A stretch of 64,000 nucleotides of DNA, from the NCBI RefSeq assembly GCF_027571405.1, contig NZ_CP092968.1, positions 806,001 through 870,000 on the forward strand, read 5' to 3'. The DNA comes from Methylocystis parvus OBBP (GTDB lineage: Bacteria; Pseudomonadota; Alphaproteobacteria; Rhizobiales; Beijerinckiaceae). The position numbers and the translations under genes are program-made. Below the pieces are notes generated by a model. The model ran no database searches, was not told where the DNA came from, and worked only from the letters and a program-made list of their open reading frames with translations. This document shows, piece by piece, positions 8,807 through 18,076 of the stretch; positions within the stretch are counted from its first letter, which is position 1, and each line of letters opens with the position of its first letter.

Positions 8807-9571
8807 TCACAGCGCGTAGCTCTGATCCGCTTCGTGAAGCAAGCTCGCGACATTGCTCGCAAAGACGCGCGCGATCGCTCTGTCGCCCACGCCCAGCTCC
8901 CTGAGCTCCCGCGCCATCGGATGATCCCCCAAGGCGAGGGCGCCGCCGCCGGGAAGGCGCGAAAGGCCGTAAAGTCCTTCCGTTTCGATCCGATGCCGAA
9001 ACAGGCGCCCGTCCTTGACCGTATAGATGCGAAAGGAGCGGCGCTCGATCTTGGCGGGAGCTTGCTCGACATCCAGCGTCAGCGCCTCCACGCCGTCCGC
9101 ACGCAACCGGCAGCGGCGGAGATTGTCGATTTCCTCGAACTGGATTTCGGCGAGCCGCTTCGGATAACCCCAAAACTTGCCGAGCTCGCAGGCGTCGGCT
9201 GTCGTCACGGGCATATGAAGGACGAAAAAGCCGAGGCTGCGGAACATGTTCGGCAACAGCAGCGGGAGCGCCGGGAAATTGACGACCGGCCGGTGGAGAA
9301 CCGGCGTCATCACCGCGACTTCGTTATAAGCGGCGAGGCCGTCGACGCGCCGATATTCGATCGCGGCGATGGAAAGCACGGCGACCCCCGGCGCGATCAG
9401 CGCGGGCTTGAGCTTCCGGCTTGGCAGAAGACGCCGCATGCGCGCCGCGGATGCGGGGAAATGCGCCATGACTCCGGTCCAGTCCCGATAGAGAACCGGA
9501 AGCCCGACGCGCCGCCCGCTCGGCAGGTCGATATGGTTGACGGCGGCGCGCCGCAGGATTTCCGCGACCAT
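8807..9571 (-). CDS. Acetoacetate decarboxylase family protein
   Basis: A 254-residue protein. The motif FWGYPKRLAEIQFE contains the lysine that forms the Schiff base in acetoacetate decarboxylases, and NEVAVMTPV and GFFVLHMPVTT match the surrounding beta-cone strands. The family includes true acetoacetate decarboxylase and related aldolase or hydratase enzymes, so the exact reaction is open. It starts 29 bases after the stop of an MFS transporter on the same strand, suggesting a two-gene unit for uptake or export and conversion of a keto acid or similar compound. Confidence 0.85.
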   Translation of the reverse strand: MVAEILRRAAVNHIDLPSGRRVGLPVLYRDWTGVMAHFPASAARMRRLLPSRKLKPALIAPGVAVLSIAAIEYRRVDGLAAYNEVAVMTPVLHRPVVNFPALPLLLPNMFRSLGFFVLHMPVTTADACELGKFWGYPKRLAEIQFEEIDNLRRCRLRADGVEALTLDVEQAPAKIERRSFRIYTVKDGRLFRHRIETEGLYGLSRLPGGGALALGDHPMARELRELGVGDRAIARVFASNVASLLHEADQSYAL

Positions 9572-9600
9572 GGCGGCCCTTTCCTGCTGCTGCGAGGCCC

Positions 9601-10806
9601 TCAGCGTCGAAAGCTAGCGCGCATCTGGACGAACAGCACGAGCGCGACGGCGAACGCGATGATCCCCCAGCCATAGGCGAAGGTTCCCGTCGCGTCGCGC
9701 AGCGCGCCGAAGGCCGGCGGGGCGAGCACGACGAAGATCTGATTGACCGCCATTGCGAGGCCGATCATGAAACCGATGGCGTTCTTCGGCGCAGCCTCGG
9801 CGACGAGCGCAATCCATGGCCCGTACCAGCCAAAGCCGAAAAAGCCGAGCCAGACGCATATGGTCGCGACCGCCCAAAGCGGCGCGCCGGGCGCGCTTAA
9901 AAAAGCGGCGATCCCTGTCACGACCGCGACCATGCTCATCGCAAGCGGGAAAAAGCGGCCGCGCGGGCTGCGATCGCTCCACGCCGCGAGCAGCATGCGC
10001 GCGGCGGCCCCGGCGAATTGCGCGGCGAAGAGAATTTTCACGCCTGTTTCGACAGCTATGCCGAAACGGTCGCGCAGGTCGAGCGGCAGATAGACCGTGA
10101 TCGCAAATTGCGCGCTGACCAGCGTCGCGCCCGGCCCAAGGAGCGGCGGGAGACGCGGCGCGACCTCCGTCAGATGTTCACGCCATTGCCCAAAGCCGCG
10201 CCGGCGTTGGGGAAGCTGCTCGGGCGGCTGACGATAAAAGAAGGCGAAGAGCAGCCCGCTCGAGAGCGCCGCGACAGCGCCGAGGTCGAAGGCCGCGCGC
10301 CAGCCGTGACGCGCGGCGACGACGGGCAGGATCAGCGCGCCGAGCGATGCGCCAAGCGGCAGGCCGGCCTGCCTGACGCCCATGGCGAAACCGCGCGTAT
10401 CCGGCGGAAACCAGGCGGAAACGACCTTTCCGCCGCCCGGCTGCACGGTGCAGTAGCCAATGCTCGCGACAACGAGCCAGAAAAGCATCGCGCCATAGCT
10501 TTCCGCCCGCGCCGCAGCGAAAAGCGACGCGGCGACCAAGCTTGCGCCAATGCCGACAATGAGACGTTCGTTGAAACGGTCGAGCAGCGCGCCCGCGACG
10601 AGCAGGCCGGCGATGAGCGACCCTTGCGCCGCCGACATTGCGAGACCCACCTGCGCCGCGTCCAGACCAAACGCCGCCTGCAAAGCCGGCCCCAAGGCGC
10701 CAAGCCCCTGAACGAGGAAGCAGCCGCCGACCTGCGCGAGCGTCGCGAGCGCGAGCACGGCCCAGCGATAGGGGGATGGGCGGTGCGGCGCGGGCGCTGT
10801 GGACAA
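9601..10806 (-). CDS. Major facilitator superfamily transporter
   Basis: The 401-residue protein has about 12 hydrophobic segments. The typical MFS loop is present between TM2 and TM3 (GALLDRFNERLIVGIG), and a GMGVRQAGLPLGASLG-like TM5 occurs after YCTVQPGGG. The second half contains GFFGFGWYGPW and ends with a short cytoplasmic tail. It is an inner-membrane secondary transporter, likely for a small organic anion. It probably forms an operon with the acetoacetate-decarboxylase-like gene 29 bases downstream. Substrate unknown. Confidence 0.88.
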   Translation of the reverse strand: MSTAPAPHRPSPYRWAVLALATLAQVGGCFLVQGLGALGPALQAAFGLDAAQVGLAMSAAQGSLIAGLLVAGALLDRFNERLIVGIGASLVAASLFAAARAESYGAMLFWLVVASIGYCTVQPGGGKVVSAWFPPDTRGFAMGVRQAGLPLGASLGALILPVVAARHGWRAAFDLGAVAALSSGLLFAFFYRQPPEQLPQRRRGFGQWREHLTEVAPRLPPLLGPGATLVSAQFAITVYLPLDLRDRFGIAVETGVKILFAAQFAGAAARMLLAAWSDRSPRGRFFPLAMSMVAVVTGIAAFLSAPGAPLWAVATICVWLGFFGFGWYGPWIALVAEAAPKNAIGFMIGLAMAVNQIFVVLAPPAFGALRDATGTFAYGWGIIAFAVALVLFVQMRASFRR

Positions 10807-11010
10807 GGCGGTCGTTCCGTGGCGCGCTTCGCATCGACGGCGGCGCCGCGAAGTTCACGCGCGGCGTTTTATTGCATGGCCTTGGCGAGAGGAAAAATCC
10901 AAAGCGATTCTTTCGTAGGTTCAAAACCTTGCAGCAATGCAAACGCCAGCGCCGCCGGGCATTAGGGAATGAAGGCGTGGCGGTGGGACAAGCTGCGTTC
11001 GCCTCGACGC

Positions 11011-11844
11011 TCACTTTTTCCGATCGCCAAGAGTTCGATCGCCATGAGCAAGGCCTCCGTCGTCGTCTCCGGGCACGAGCAGCACCAGCCTGTATGCGGG
11101 AGCGTCGGCGGGCGTGAAGGAATGCTGCTCGAACCATAATCGTCCCGAGACCGGGTGATCGAAAGCGCGCAGGCCGCCTTCGCGATGCAGGACGTCCTGC
11201 GCATCCCAGGCTCGCGCGAAGAGAGGGCTCTCGTCGCGGAGCGCGTCCACGAAACGTTTGACGCGGACGTCCCGGAACATGTGTCCGTAATCGGCGCGAA
11301 ACTCTGCGAGAAGCCGCAACGCGCGCGCCTCCCAATCGGGAATGAGGCTCCGCGCCGCGTCATCGCAAAATACGAAACGCAGAAGGTTGCGCTGATGCTC
11401 GCCGTCGAGCCAACCGGCGAAGAGATCCGCCGCCGTGTCGTTCCAGCAGCAGGCGTTCCAGAAGCAGTCGAGGGCGTAGGCCGGATGCTCGGCGGCGCCG
11501 ACGAAGGCGCGCAGCGAGCGGGGCGTGGAGTCGATCGGGCTCGACGGCGTTTCGGGATCGATGCGGCCGGCGAGTTCAAAGAGGTAAGCGCGCTCGGCGG
11601 CGGAGAGCGACAGCGCGCGGGCGATGCGGCCGAGGGCTTCGGGCGAGGCCTGAACCTCCCGCCCCTGCTCGATCCAGGCGCACCAGGTCGCGCTGATGCC
11701 CGCGCGCGCCGCCAGCTCCTCCCGCCGCAGGCCGGGCGTGCGCCGGCGACCGCCGGGAGCCTCGGGCCGCGCCCGCTCCCGTCGCCCGCGAATGAAGTCT
11801 CCGAGAAGCCGCCTTTGATCCGTATCGAGCATGGGAGGCGTCAT
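11011..11844 (-). CDS. XRE-type regulator with MmyB-like ligand-binding domain
   Basis: A 277-residue regulator. The N-terminal helix-turn-helix (TPGLRREELAARAGIS, then WIEQGREVQASPEALGRIAR) is followed by a PAS-like MmyB domain starting near residue 110, with the family signature ALDCFWNACCWND, NLLRFVFCD and RLWFEQHSF. MmyB regulators bind fatty-acid-like ligands and usually repress a divergent neighbour. Here the divergent gene 72 bases away encodes a methyltransferase, a likely target. Confidence 0.9.
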   Translation of the reverse strand: MTPPMLDTDQRRLLGDFIRGRRERARPEAPGGRRRTPGLRREELAARAGISATWCAWIEQGREVQASPEALGRIARALSLSAAERAYLFELAGRIDPETPSSPIDSTPRSLRAFVGAAEHPAYALDCFWNACCWNDTAADLFAGWLDGEHQRNLLRFVFCDDAARSLIPDWEARALRLLAEFRADYGHMFRDVRVKRFVDALRDESPLFARAWDAQDVLHREGGLRAFDHPVSGRLWFEQHSFTPADAPAYRLVLLVPGDDDGGLAHGDRTLGDRKK

Positions 11845-11916
11845 AATAGGATAATTTACTGGCTTGTAACAGTTTCAGGGCCGCGCAAACTGCCTTTCCG
11901 ACGCGGGAGGACAGCG
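11845..11916. promoter_or_regulatory. Divergent promoter region between MmyB-type regulator and methyltransferase
   Basis: The 72-base spacer is unusually AT-rich in its left half (ATAATAGGATAATTTACTGG) and must carry both start sites. It ends in a GGGAGG ribosome site for the methyltransferase. No clear palindrome was seen, so the operator is not pinned down. Confidence 0.45.
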
Positions 11917-12678
11917 ATGACGAACGCCCACGAGAAACTTGTCGAGGCCCAATTCGGGCCGCGCGCGAAAGCCTATGTCGACAGCGCCGTGCATGCGCGC
12001 GGGCCCGATCTCGACGCCCTGGAAGGCGTCGTCAGCGATGCGCATCCGGTCCATGCGCTCGATCTCGGCGCCGGCGGCGGCCATGTCTCCTACCTGATGG
12101 CGCGCCATGCGACTCGGGTGACGGCGGCGGACCTGTCGGAGGAGATGCTCGCGACCATCCGCGCGACGGCGCGCGCGAATGGTCTGGCGAATATCGACGC
12201 CGCGCAGGCCCTGGCGGAGCGCCTGCCCTTTCCCGACGCGCATTTCGACTTTCTGGCGAGCCGATATTCGGTCCATCATTGGCGGGACGTCGAGGCGGGA
12301 TTGCGCGAGGCGCACCGCGTCCTGGCCCCGGGGCGCCGCGCCGCGTTCATCGACGTCTATGCGCCCGCAAAGGCGCAGCTCGATACGCATCTGCAAGCGG
12401 TCGAGTTGCTCCGCGACGCGTCGCATGTCCGGGATTATTCGCTTGCGGAATGGGTCGCCGCGCTCTCTCGGGCCGCGCTTTCGATCGAAACGCTGCGAAG
12501 CTGGCGGATTCGTTTGGACTTCGACTCATGGACGGCCCGCATGCGAACGCCCGCGGACAATGCCCGCGCGATCCGCGCCTTGCAGGCGGCCGCGACCGCC
12601 GAGGTCGCAGGCCATTTCGCGATCGAGCCGGACGGCTCCTTCACAATCGACGTGCTGATGCTGGTGGCCAGGAAATGA
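11917..12678 (+). CDS. SAM-dependent class I methyltransferase
   Basis: A 253-residue UbiE/COQ5-like methyltransferase. ALDLGAGGGHVSYLMARHA is motif I (SAM binding), TAADLSEEML motif II, and PFPDAHFDFLASRYSVHHW the post-II region seen in methyltransferase-11 proteins, followed by HRVLAPGRRAAFIDV. Start at 11917 is supported by GGGAGGACAGCG. Acceptor substrate unknown; members methylate small molecules in the cytoplasm. It is divergent from the MmyB-like regulator, a frequent pairing. Confidence 0.92.
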   Translation: MTNAHEKLVEAQFGPRAKAYVDSAVHARGPDLDALEGVVSDAHPVHALDLGAGGGHVSYLMARHATRVTAADLSEEMLATIRATARANGLANIDAAQALAERLPFPDAHFDFLASRYSVHHWRDVEAGLREAHRVLAPGRRAAFIDVYAPAKAQLDTHLQAVELLRDASHVRDYSLAEWVAALSRAALSIETLRSWRIRLDFDSWTARMRTPADNARAIRALQAAATAEVAGHFAIEPDGSFTIDVLMLVARK

Positions 12679-12680
12679 AG

Positions 12681-12709
12681 AAGCGGCGACGCCTCTGTGG
12701 TCGCCGCTT
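12681..12709 (+). terminator. Hairpin after the methyltransferase gene
   Basis: A perfect 10-bp stem (AAGCGGCGAC / GTCGCCGCTT) with a 9-base loop begins 3 bases after the methyltransferase stop and lies before hemC. The trailing sequence is only moderately T-rich, so termination may be partial. Confidence 0.6.
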
Positions 12710-12763
12710 GCCCTTCCCTTCCCGCCGCTTATAGTCCGCGCGTCTCTCACGCCGGAAAGGTCC

Positions 12764-13690
12764 ATGACGATCAAAAGCCTCCGCATCGGTACGCGCGGCT
12801 CGCCTCTCGCATTGGCGCAGACCCATATGGTTCGGGCGCTGCTCGCTGAGGCGCATGGCGTCGCCGAGGCGCATTTCGACATCGAGATCATCAAGACGAC
12901 CGGCGACCAGATTCAGGACCGGCCGCTCTCGGAATCCGGCGGCAAGGGGCTCTTCACCAAGGAGCTCGACGCGGCGCTGATCGCCGGCGCGATCGATCTT
13001 GCGGTGCACAGCTCGAAGGATCTGCCGACGCATCTGCCGTCGGAGATCCTCATCGCCGGCTATCTGCCGCGCGAAGACGTGCGCGACGCCTGGATCGGCC
13101 GCAACGGCGCGGCGATCGACCAATTGCCTGCGGGCGCGGTCGTCGGCACGGCCTCGCTGCGGCGCGCGGCGCAGGTCAAGCGCAAGCGTCCGGACCTGAA
13201 AACGACGCTGCTGCGCGGCAATGTGCATACGCGGCTCGGCAAGGTCGAGAGCGGCGAGGTGGATGCGACGCTGTTGGCCCTCGCCGGGATGAAGCGGCTG
13301 GGCCTCGCGGATCGCGCGACGGCGCTGCTGCCGCTGGAGGATTTCCCGCCCGCCGTCGGGCAAGGCGCCATCGGATTGACGGCCCGCGCCGCCGACTCCG
13401 AGACGCAAAGCGCGCTCGCGCCGATCCTCGACGAGGCGACGGCGCTCGCGCTCGCCGCCGAGCGCGCTTTTCTCACGGCTCTGGACGGCTCCTGCCGCAC
13501 GCCGATCGCGGGCCACGCCACGGTGGCGGGCGGCGACCTCTCCTTCTATGGCGAAGTGCTGAAGGCCGATGGCAGCGAAGTCTGGTCGACGCGCCGCAAG
13601 GGACGCGCCATCGACGCGGCGATGATCGGCGCCGACGCCGGCAATGAGATCGTGCTGAAGCTGCCCCACGGCGTCGCGGGGCTGATGTGA
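12764..13690 (+). CDS. hemC: Hydroxymethylbilane synthase (porphobilinogen deaminase)
   Basis: The 308-residue enzyme joins four porphobilinogens into hydroxymethylbilane in haem and sirohaem synthesis. It opens with LRIGTRGSPLALAQ, contains SGGKGLFTKELD and HSSKDLPT, GTASLRRAAQ, and the dipyrromethane cofactor cysteine in LDGSCRTPIAGHA. Length is typical. GGAAAGGTCC precedes the ATG. The hemD start overlaps its stop, giving a coupled hemC-hemD pair. Confidence 0.97.
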   Translation: MTIKSLRIGTRGSPLALAQTHMVRALLAEAHGVAEAHFDIEIIKTTGDQIQDRPLSESGGKGLFTKELDAALIAGAIDLAVHSSKDLPTHLPSEILIAGYLPREDVRDAWIGRNGAAIDQLPAGAVVGTASLRRAAQVKRKRPDLKTTLLRGNVHTRLGKVESGEVDATLLALAGMKRLGLADRATALLPLEDFPPAVGQGAIGLTARAADSETQSALAPILDEATALALAAERAFLTALDGSCRTPIAGHATVAGGDLSFYGEVLKADGSEVWSTRRKGRAIDAAMIGADAGNEIVLKLPHGVAGLM

Positions 13691-14391
13691 CGCGCGTTCT
13701 CGTGCTCCGTGCGCGAGAAGACGCCTTACGTACGTCGGACAAGCTGCGCGCGATGGGATGTACGCCGATTGTATCTCCCGTGCTGGAGATCATGGCCGCG
13801 GGCGCGTTGATTCCGCCCGGCGATTACGACGCCGTCATCGCGTCGAGCGCCAAGGCGATCGAATGCGGCGGCGGAGCCGAGCCTTACAAGGCGCTGCCCT
13901 TCCATGTCGTCGGGGCCAGGACGGCGAAAGCCGTTGAAGCGCGCGGCTGGCGGCCGGAAATTATGGCGGGAAACGCCGAGGCCATCCTGCCGCTACTCCT
14001 CGCGCGATATTCCGGGGCCGCGCATTTTCTTTATCTCGCCGGGCGGGACCGGCAGGCGGCGCTGGAGGCGGGGCTTACGGGCGCCGGACATCGTATCACG
14101 TCCGTAATCGTCTATGAGGCCCGGGCGGCCGCGTCTTTGACGGACGAGGCATGCTCGGCGCTGCGCGCAAGAGCGGTCGATTTCGCGCTCCATTACTCCC
14201 GCCGCAGCGCCGAGATTTTTCTGAGCCTCGCGGAAGCGGCCGGGCTCTCCGGCGCCTTGCCAGGGATCGCCCATATTGCGCTTTCCGCCGATGTGGCGGC
14301 GCCGCTGGAGGCGCTGGGTCTTGACGTTACGCGCGCGGAAGAGCCCGATGAGGACCAGCTGCTCGCAGTTTTGGCGCGGCGCGTCGGCTAA
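13687..14391 (+). CDS. hemD: Uroporphyrinogen-III synthase
   Basis: The 234-residue protein starts with GTG at 13687, overlapping the hemC stop by 4 bases. TRVLVLRAREDALRTSDKLRAMG and SSAKAIECGG, GARTAKAVEARGW and LYLAGRDRQAALEAGL fit the two-lobed HemD fold, which cyclises and inverts ring D of hydroxymethylbilane. HemD sequences are poorly conserved, but position after hemC makes the call firm. The mitofilin-like gene often found downstream in this order is absent. Confidence 0.92.
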   Translation: MTRVLVLRAREDALRTSDKLRAMGCTPIVSPVLEIMAAGALIPPGDYDAVIASSAKAIECGGGAEPYKALPFHVVGARTAKAVEARGWRPEIMAGNAEAILPLLLARYSGAAHFLYLAGRDRQAALEAGLTGAGHRITSVIVYEARAAASLTDEACSALRARAVDFALHYSRRSAEIFLSLAEAAGLSGALPGIAHIALSADVAAPLEALGLDVTRAEEPDEDQLLAVLARRVG

Positions 14392-14920
14392 ACGGCGCGC
14401 CAAGGCTGCCATCGGCCCTGATCTGGGACGCCGCGCTATCGATCCTCGCAGGCGTTGCAGGCGCTCGCGGAGATTTGACGCCTGCATCGCCCACGCTTGT
14501 CGGCCATGGGCCGCGCGCCACGACGGCGACGAGAAGCAGATGGGAGCCCTACCACCCGCAAGCTGTTCCAAAGATCGGCGCTTCGGGAAAAAGCGAACTG
14601 CCGGCCCCCGCTACCCCATATGGGGGGATGAACCCTAATTACTGAAATAATATTATATTTCCTGTCGGAAATATTATGCCGGCGCCGGGGTCTTCTGGCC
14701 CCTGGCCTGTGGGACGCTTCCGAAATTGGGGCGGGAGCGCGCGGCGGCGGGGAAGCCCGCCAAACGCGCAAGAGGCTGCAGCCGAGCTCACCGAGGCCGC
14801 GTCGAAAAATCGTCGCGGCCCTCTGTCTTTTCAGGGTTGGCGCCTTCCGGCCTTCTGCTTTCGGACGCTGTCGCATTGCGGCGCGAGCGGGCCAGGCGTC
14901 GTTCGGAATGAGCGCGAGGT
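14392..14920. other. Intergenic region after hemD with no convincing gene
   Basis: About 530 bases separate hemD from the end of the serine hydrolase gene, which is convergent. Frames crossing it are of odd composition and have no recognisable domain. A local AT-rich patch (14634-14677) contains an imperfect hairpin and stands out from the GC-rich surroundings. The stretch could be a decayed gene, but I see no homology signal to name one. Confidence 0.45.
14652..14677. repeat. AT-rich hairpin downstream of hemD
   Basis: Arms ATTATATTTCC and GGAAATATTAT pair at 10 of 11 positions around a TGTC loop. It lies in an AT-rich island between hemD and the convergent serine hydrolase. Possible terminator or protein-binding site; role not shown. 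Confidence 0.4.
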
Positions 14921-16465
14921 CTAGGCGCGCAAGAAGACGCCCTGCCCGTTTTCATCAAAATAGTCGATCCGCAGACCCTGTAATTTATGGCTATCGTCAA
15001 ACATAAACCGCACAGGACTTGGCCCAAAAGCATTCTCTCCACGTGGCTGAAAGGTGAAAATCTCGCCGTCATAATGACGCATAACGTAAGGCGTATTTTC
15101 TGGACCCACGAACAGCGTCATATTGTTTACGTCTACCGTAATCCTAAGCGGTCCGTAAAGTTCGTTCTGATAGGTTCCGGCATGGTCCGATAACGCGGCG
15201 GGCGGCCTGGGGTCGGCGGGCGGCTTCGAGTAATCCGCGCCGAAGCCATAGGTCGGCTTGGACATTTGCGCAAAGGCGCCGCCGAACAGCGCAAGCCAGT
15301 CGCGCTGGATTTTGCCGGCCGTAACGAGGTCCAGAAAGCTTCGGCAAACAGCCTCCGGCGCGCCGACGGGAGACGTATTGCTCAACGCCACGACGCCCAG
15401 TTGCAGCTCGGGCAGGATGTTCACGCAGGCAGCCGCGCCGAACGAAAACGCGCCGGAATGCCCCCAGCGTACTAACGGATGTTCGTTATAACTAATGTCC
15501 CAACCGAGCCCGTAAAAGGTCGGCGCCGCTTTGGACGGATCGGCAGGGTCGGTCGCGATCTGCGGGCGATGCGTCTCATCAAGCGCGCCGGCGTCGATGA
15601 TGTCCCGCCCGTCGAATTTCCCGCGCGCAAGCTGTAGCCGGACCCACGCCGCCATGTCGCGCGCCGAGGCGCTCGCGCCGCCGGCCGGCGATTGCGCATC
15701 GGGCTGACGCTGCGGGCCGGCCACCCACCGGCCGTCACGGCGCATATGGCCGAACGCCCTGTTTACGCGCGCCGTAAACTCGGCGTTGCTCGACGTCGCG
15801 CTCGTCATTCCGATGCGGCGATATAGCCGCTCGCTCGACAATTCCTCCCATGATCGACCAACCGCCCGCGCCGCTGCGACGGCCGCCGCCGTGAAGCCGA
15901 AATTGGTATAGGCGTAGGATGCGCGAAAACTCCCCGACGGCCTGATAAAGCGTAGCCGCCGCAGGATCTCGTCGCGGCCATAGCCAATGTCCTCCAGCAA
16001 ATCGCCGGCGTGATCCGGAAGCCCGCTGCGATGGCAGAACATGTCGCGCAGCGTGATCTCCTTGCTGATCCAGGGATCGCTCATCGCGAAATCGGGGAGG
16101 AAGCGGACGATCTTGTCGTCCCAGGAAACGCGCTTGTCGCCGACAAGCCCCGCCACCACCGTCGTCGCCAGCGGCTTGGAGAGCGACGCAAGGGCGAAGA
16201 CGGTGTCGGCGTCGACCGGATCGGCTCCCCCTGCCCGCCTCACGCCGAAGCCTTTGAGATAAACGACCCGGTCGCGCGACACGACGGCGACCGACATGCC
16301 GGGCGCGCCGGTCTTTTTCATCGTCTCCGAGACGATCCGGTCGAGGCTCGCAAGATGCTTCTCGACCGCATCCTCGCGTAAGGCCGTGGGGCGCGCCTCG
16401 GCCGCTCCATGCGCGGCGAGCGCGAAGCCCGAAGAAAGAATGGCCGAACGTCTCGTCATCGCCAT
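14921..16465 (-). CDS. Exported serine hydrolase, beta-lactamase class C / DD-peptidase fold
   Basis: A 514-residue protein with a twin-arginine-like signal (MAMTRRSAILSSG). The penicillin-binding-fold catalytic motifs are visible: SLSK (SxxK), YTN within YAYTNFGF (YxN), and HSG within WGHSGAF (third motif). A C-terminal beta domain follows (DHAGTYQNELYG, a DUF3471-type tail). Such proteins act in the periplasm as esterases, peptidases or penicillin-binding-like enzymes. True beta-lactamase activity is not implied. No operon partner. Confidence 0.88.
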   Translation of the reverse strand: MAMTRRSAILSSGFALAAHGAAEARPTALREDAVEKHLASLDRIVSETMKKTGAPGMSVAVVSRDRVVYLKGFGVRRAGGADPVDADTVFALASLSKPLATTVVAGLVGDKRVSWDDKIVRFLPDFAMSDPWISKEITLRDMFCHRSGLPDHAGDLLEDIGYGRDEILRRLRFIRPSGSFRASYAYTNFGFTAAAVAAARAVGRSWEELSSERLYRRIGMTSATSSNAEFTARVNRAFGHMRRDGRWVAGPQRQPDAQSPAGGASASARDMAAWVRLQLARGKFDGRDIIDAGALDETHRPQIATDPADPSKAAPTFYGLGWDISYNEHPLVRWGHSGAFSFGAAACVNILPELQLGVVALSNTSPVGAPEAVCRSFLDLVTAGKIQRDWLALFGGAFAQMSKPTYGFGADYSKPPADPRPPAALSDHAGTYQNELYGPLRITVDVNNMTLFVGPENTPYVMRHYDGEIFTFQPRGENAFGPSPVRFMFDDSHKLQGLRIDYFDENGQGVFLRA

Positions 16466-16511
16466 GCCGCACCCCCGCGAATGTCGCCAAGGCGCAGACA
16501 GTAGGTCGATT

Positions 16512-17921
16512 TCAGTTTTCGACCAAAGCCCAGCCGATCAGCACCATCACCGGCCCGACGATCGTCTCGCTCGCGACCTTCCCGGGCAGATCGGCGATCG
16601 TGCCCTTGATGATGCGTTCGTCGGGAGTCGACGCGCGCTCGATCACAAAGGCAGGCGTGTCATGCGCCATGCCCTCCTCGAGCAGCCGCCGCGACAGAGC
16701 CGGCAGCGTGCGGTTGCCCATATAGACGGCCGTCGTCGCGCGGCGGTCGGCAAGCGCGCCCCAGTCGAAATCCTCGGGAAATTCGCCGTCCTTCGTATGG
16801 GCCGTAATGAATTGCACGCGGCGCGCCGTCTCGCGGCTGGTCAGCGACGCTCCCAAAGCCGCGGCGCCGGCGCAGGCGGCGGTGACGCCGGGCACGATCT
16901 CGATATCGAAGCCCGCTTCGCGCAGCGCGGCGATCTCCTCATTGGCGCGGCCGAAAATCAGCGGATCGCCGCCCTTGAGGCGCACGACATTCTTGCCCAC
17001 GCGGGCGAGGTCGACGAGCAGCGCGGTGATCTCCTCCTGCCGCACGGAAGGCTTGTAGCCGCGCTTGCCGACATTGATGCGCGTCGCCTCCCGGCGGGCG
17101 AAGTCGAGAATGCTCGCCGGCACGAGATCGTCAAAGAGCACCACATCCGCGCCGGCGAGCGCGCGCATGCCTTTGAGCGTGAGAAGTTCCGGGTCGCCCG
17201 GCCCGGAGCCGACAAGCGTCACGCGCCCGCGCTGCGCGGCGTCGCCGGCGTCGCGCGCTTCGGTCAGAAGCGCGTCTCGATCTTTCTGCTCCGGCGGGCG
17301 CTCTATGTCGCGAAAAGCGAGCCTCGTGAAACGGCGCCAGAAATCGCGGCGCGCCAGAAAGTCGAGGCCCGATGAAAGGACCTGCGGACGCCAATCCTGC
17401 GCCGCCTTGGCCCAGGCGGCGAAGGTCGCGGGGACGAGCGATTCGATGCGGCCTCGCACGGCCTGCGCGAAGACAGGCGACGCGCCGCCGGTCGAGACGC
17501 CGATGACGAGCGGCGAGCGATTGACGATCGCGCCCATGATGAAATCGCTCATGGCCGGGCGGTCGGCGAGATTGAGCGCCACGCGCGCCGCATCCGCCGC
17601 TTTGCGGGCCATCTCCGCCTCCGCGTCGTCGAAGGTCGCGCCGAATGCGAGCGTCGCGCCCTGGAAATCGGAGGCCAGCGCCGCGCGCTGATGCAGCGCG
17701 ACATTGGCGCGGGCCGCGGCGATTTCCAGCAATTTATCGCAAGGGTCGCGGGCGAAGACGTCCACCTGCGCCCCTGTGGCGGCGGCGAGATCGACCTTCC
17801 AGGCCGCGCCCTCGCCCCCGCCGATCACCACCACCCGCTTGCCGGCCAATGGGAAGAACACCGGCAGCGTTTCGAGGGGCTGCATGATTTCGGAGGAAAC
17901 TTCGTCGGGTTTGCGGGTCAC
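16512..17921 (-). CDS. cysG: Sirohaem synthase (trifunctional CysG)
   Basis: The 469-residue protein combines an N-terminal precorrin-2 dehydrogenase/ferrochelatase (KRVVVIGGGEGAAWKVDLA, about residues 25-165) with a C-terminal uroporphyrinogen-III methyltransferase (VTLVGSGPGDPELLTLKG, VVRLKGGDPLIFGR, VPGVTAACAGAAALG). It converts uroporphyrinogen III to sirohaem, the cofactor of sulfite and nitrite reductases; no such reductase lies in the window. The start is GTG at 17921; an ATG at 17885 is possible but has a poorer upstream sequence. Confidence 0.95.
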   Translation of the reverse strand: MTRKPDEVSSEIMQPLETLPVFFPLAGKRVVVIGGGEGAAWKVDLAAATGAQVDVFARDPCDKLLEIAAARANVALHQRAALASDFQGATLAFGATFDDAEAEMARKAADAARVALNLADRPAMSDFIMGAIVNRSPLVIGVSTGGASPVFAQAVRGRIESLVPATFAAWAKAAQDWRPQVLSSGLDFLARRDFWRRFTRLAFRDIERPPEQKDRDALLTEARDAGDAAQRGRVTLVGSGPGDPELLTLKGMRALAGADVVLFDDLVPASILDFARREATRINVGKRGYKPSVRQEEITALLVDLARVGKNVVRLKGGDPLIFGRANEEIAALREAGFDIEIVPGVTAACAGAAALGASLTSRETARRVQFITAHTKDGEFPEDFDWGALADRRATTAVYMGNRTLPALSRRLLEEGMAHDTPAFVIERASTPDERIIKGTIADLPGKVASETIVGPVMVLIGWALVEN

Positions 17922-18024
17922 GATCCGGGCCTATGTGCTGGAACCCAACGCATAGCCCATCGGCAGGGGCCACAAAAGGCGCCGCGCCGGAGCGGCGGTC
18001 GCATGGCGCTTACGGCGCCCAAAC

Positions 18025-18053
18025 AAAAAAGCGGCCCTGCGTCAGGGCCGCTT
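18025..18053 (-). terminator. Rho-independent terminator of the cytochrome c gene
   Basis: A perfect 11-bp stem (AAGCGGCCCTG with its complement) and 3-base loop, followed on the minus strand by a run of T residues, lies 24 bases past the cytochrome c stop. It is a textbook intrinsic terminator. Confidence 0.9.
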
Positions 18054-18076
18054 CCATTGATAGCGCGAGGCGCGAC

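Noticed and set aside
14676..14924. 82-codon plus-strand frame after hemD
   Set aside because: Low complexity, no ribosome site, overlaps the end of the convergent serine hydrolase gene; no sign of the mitofilin-like protein expected there.
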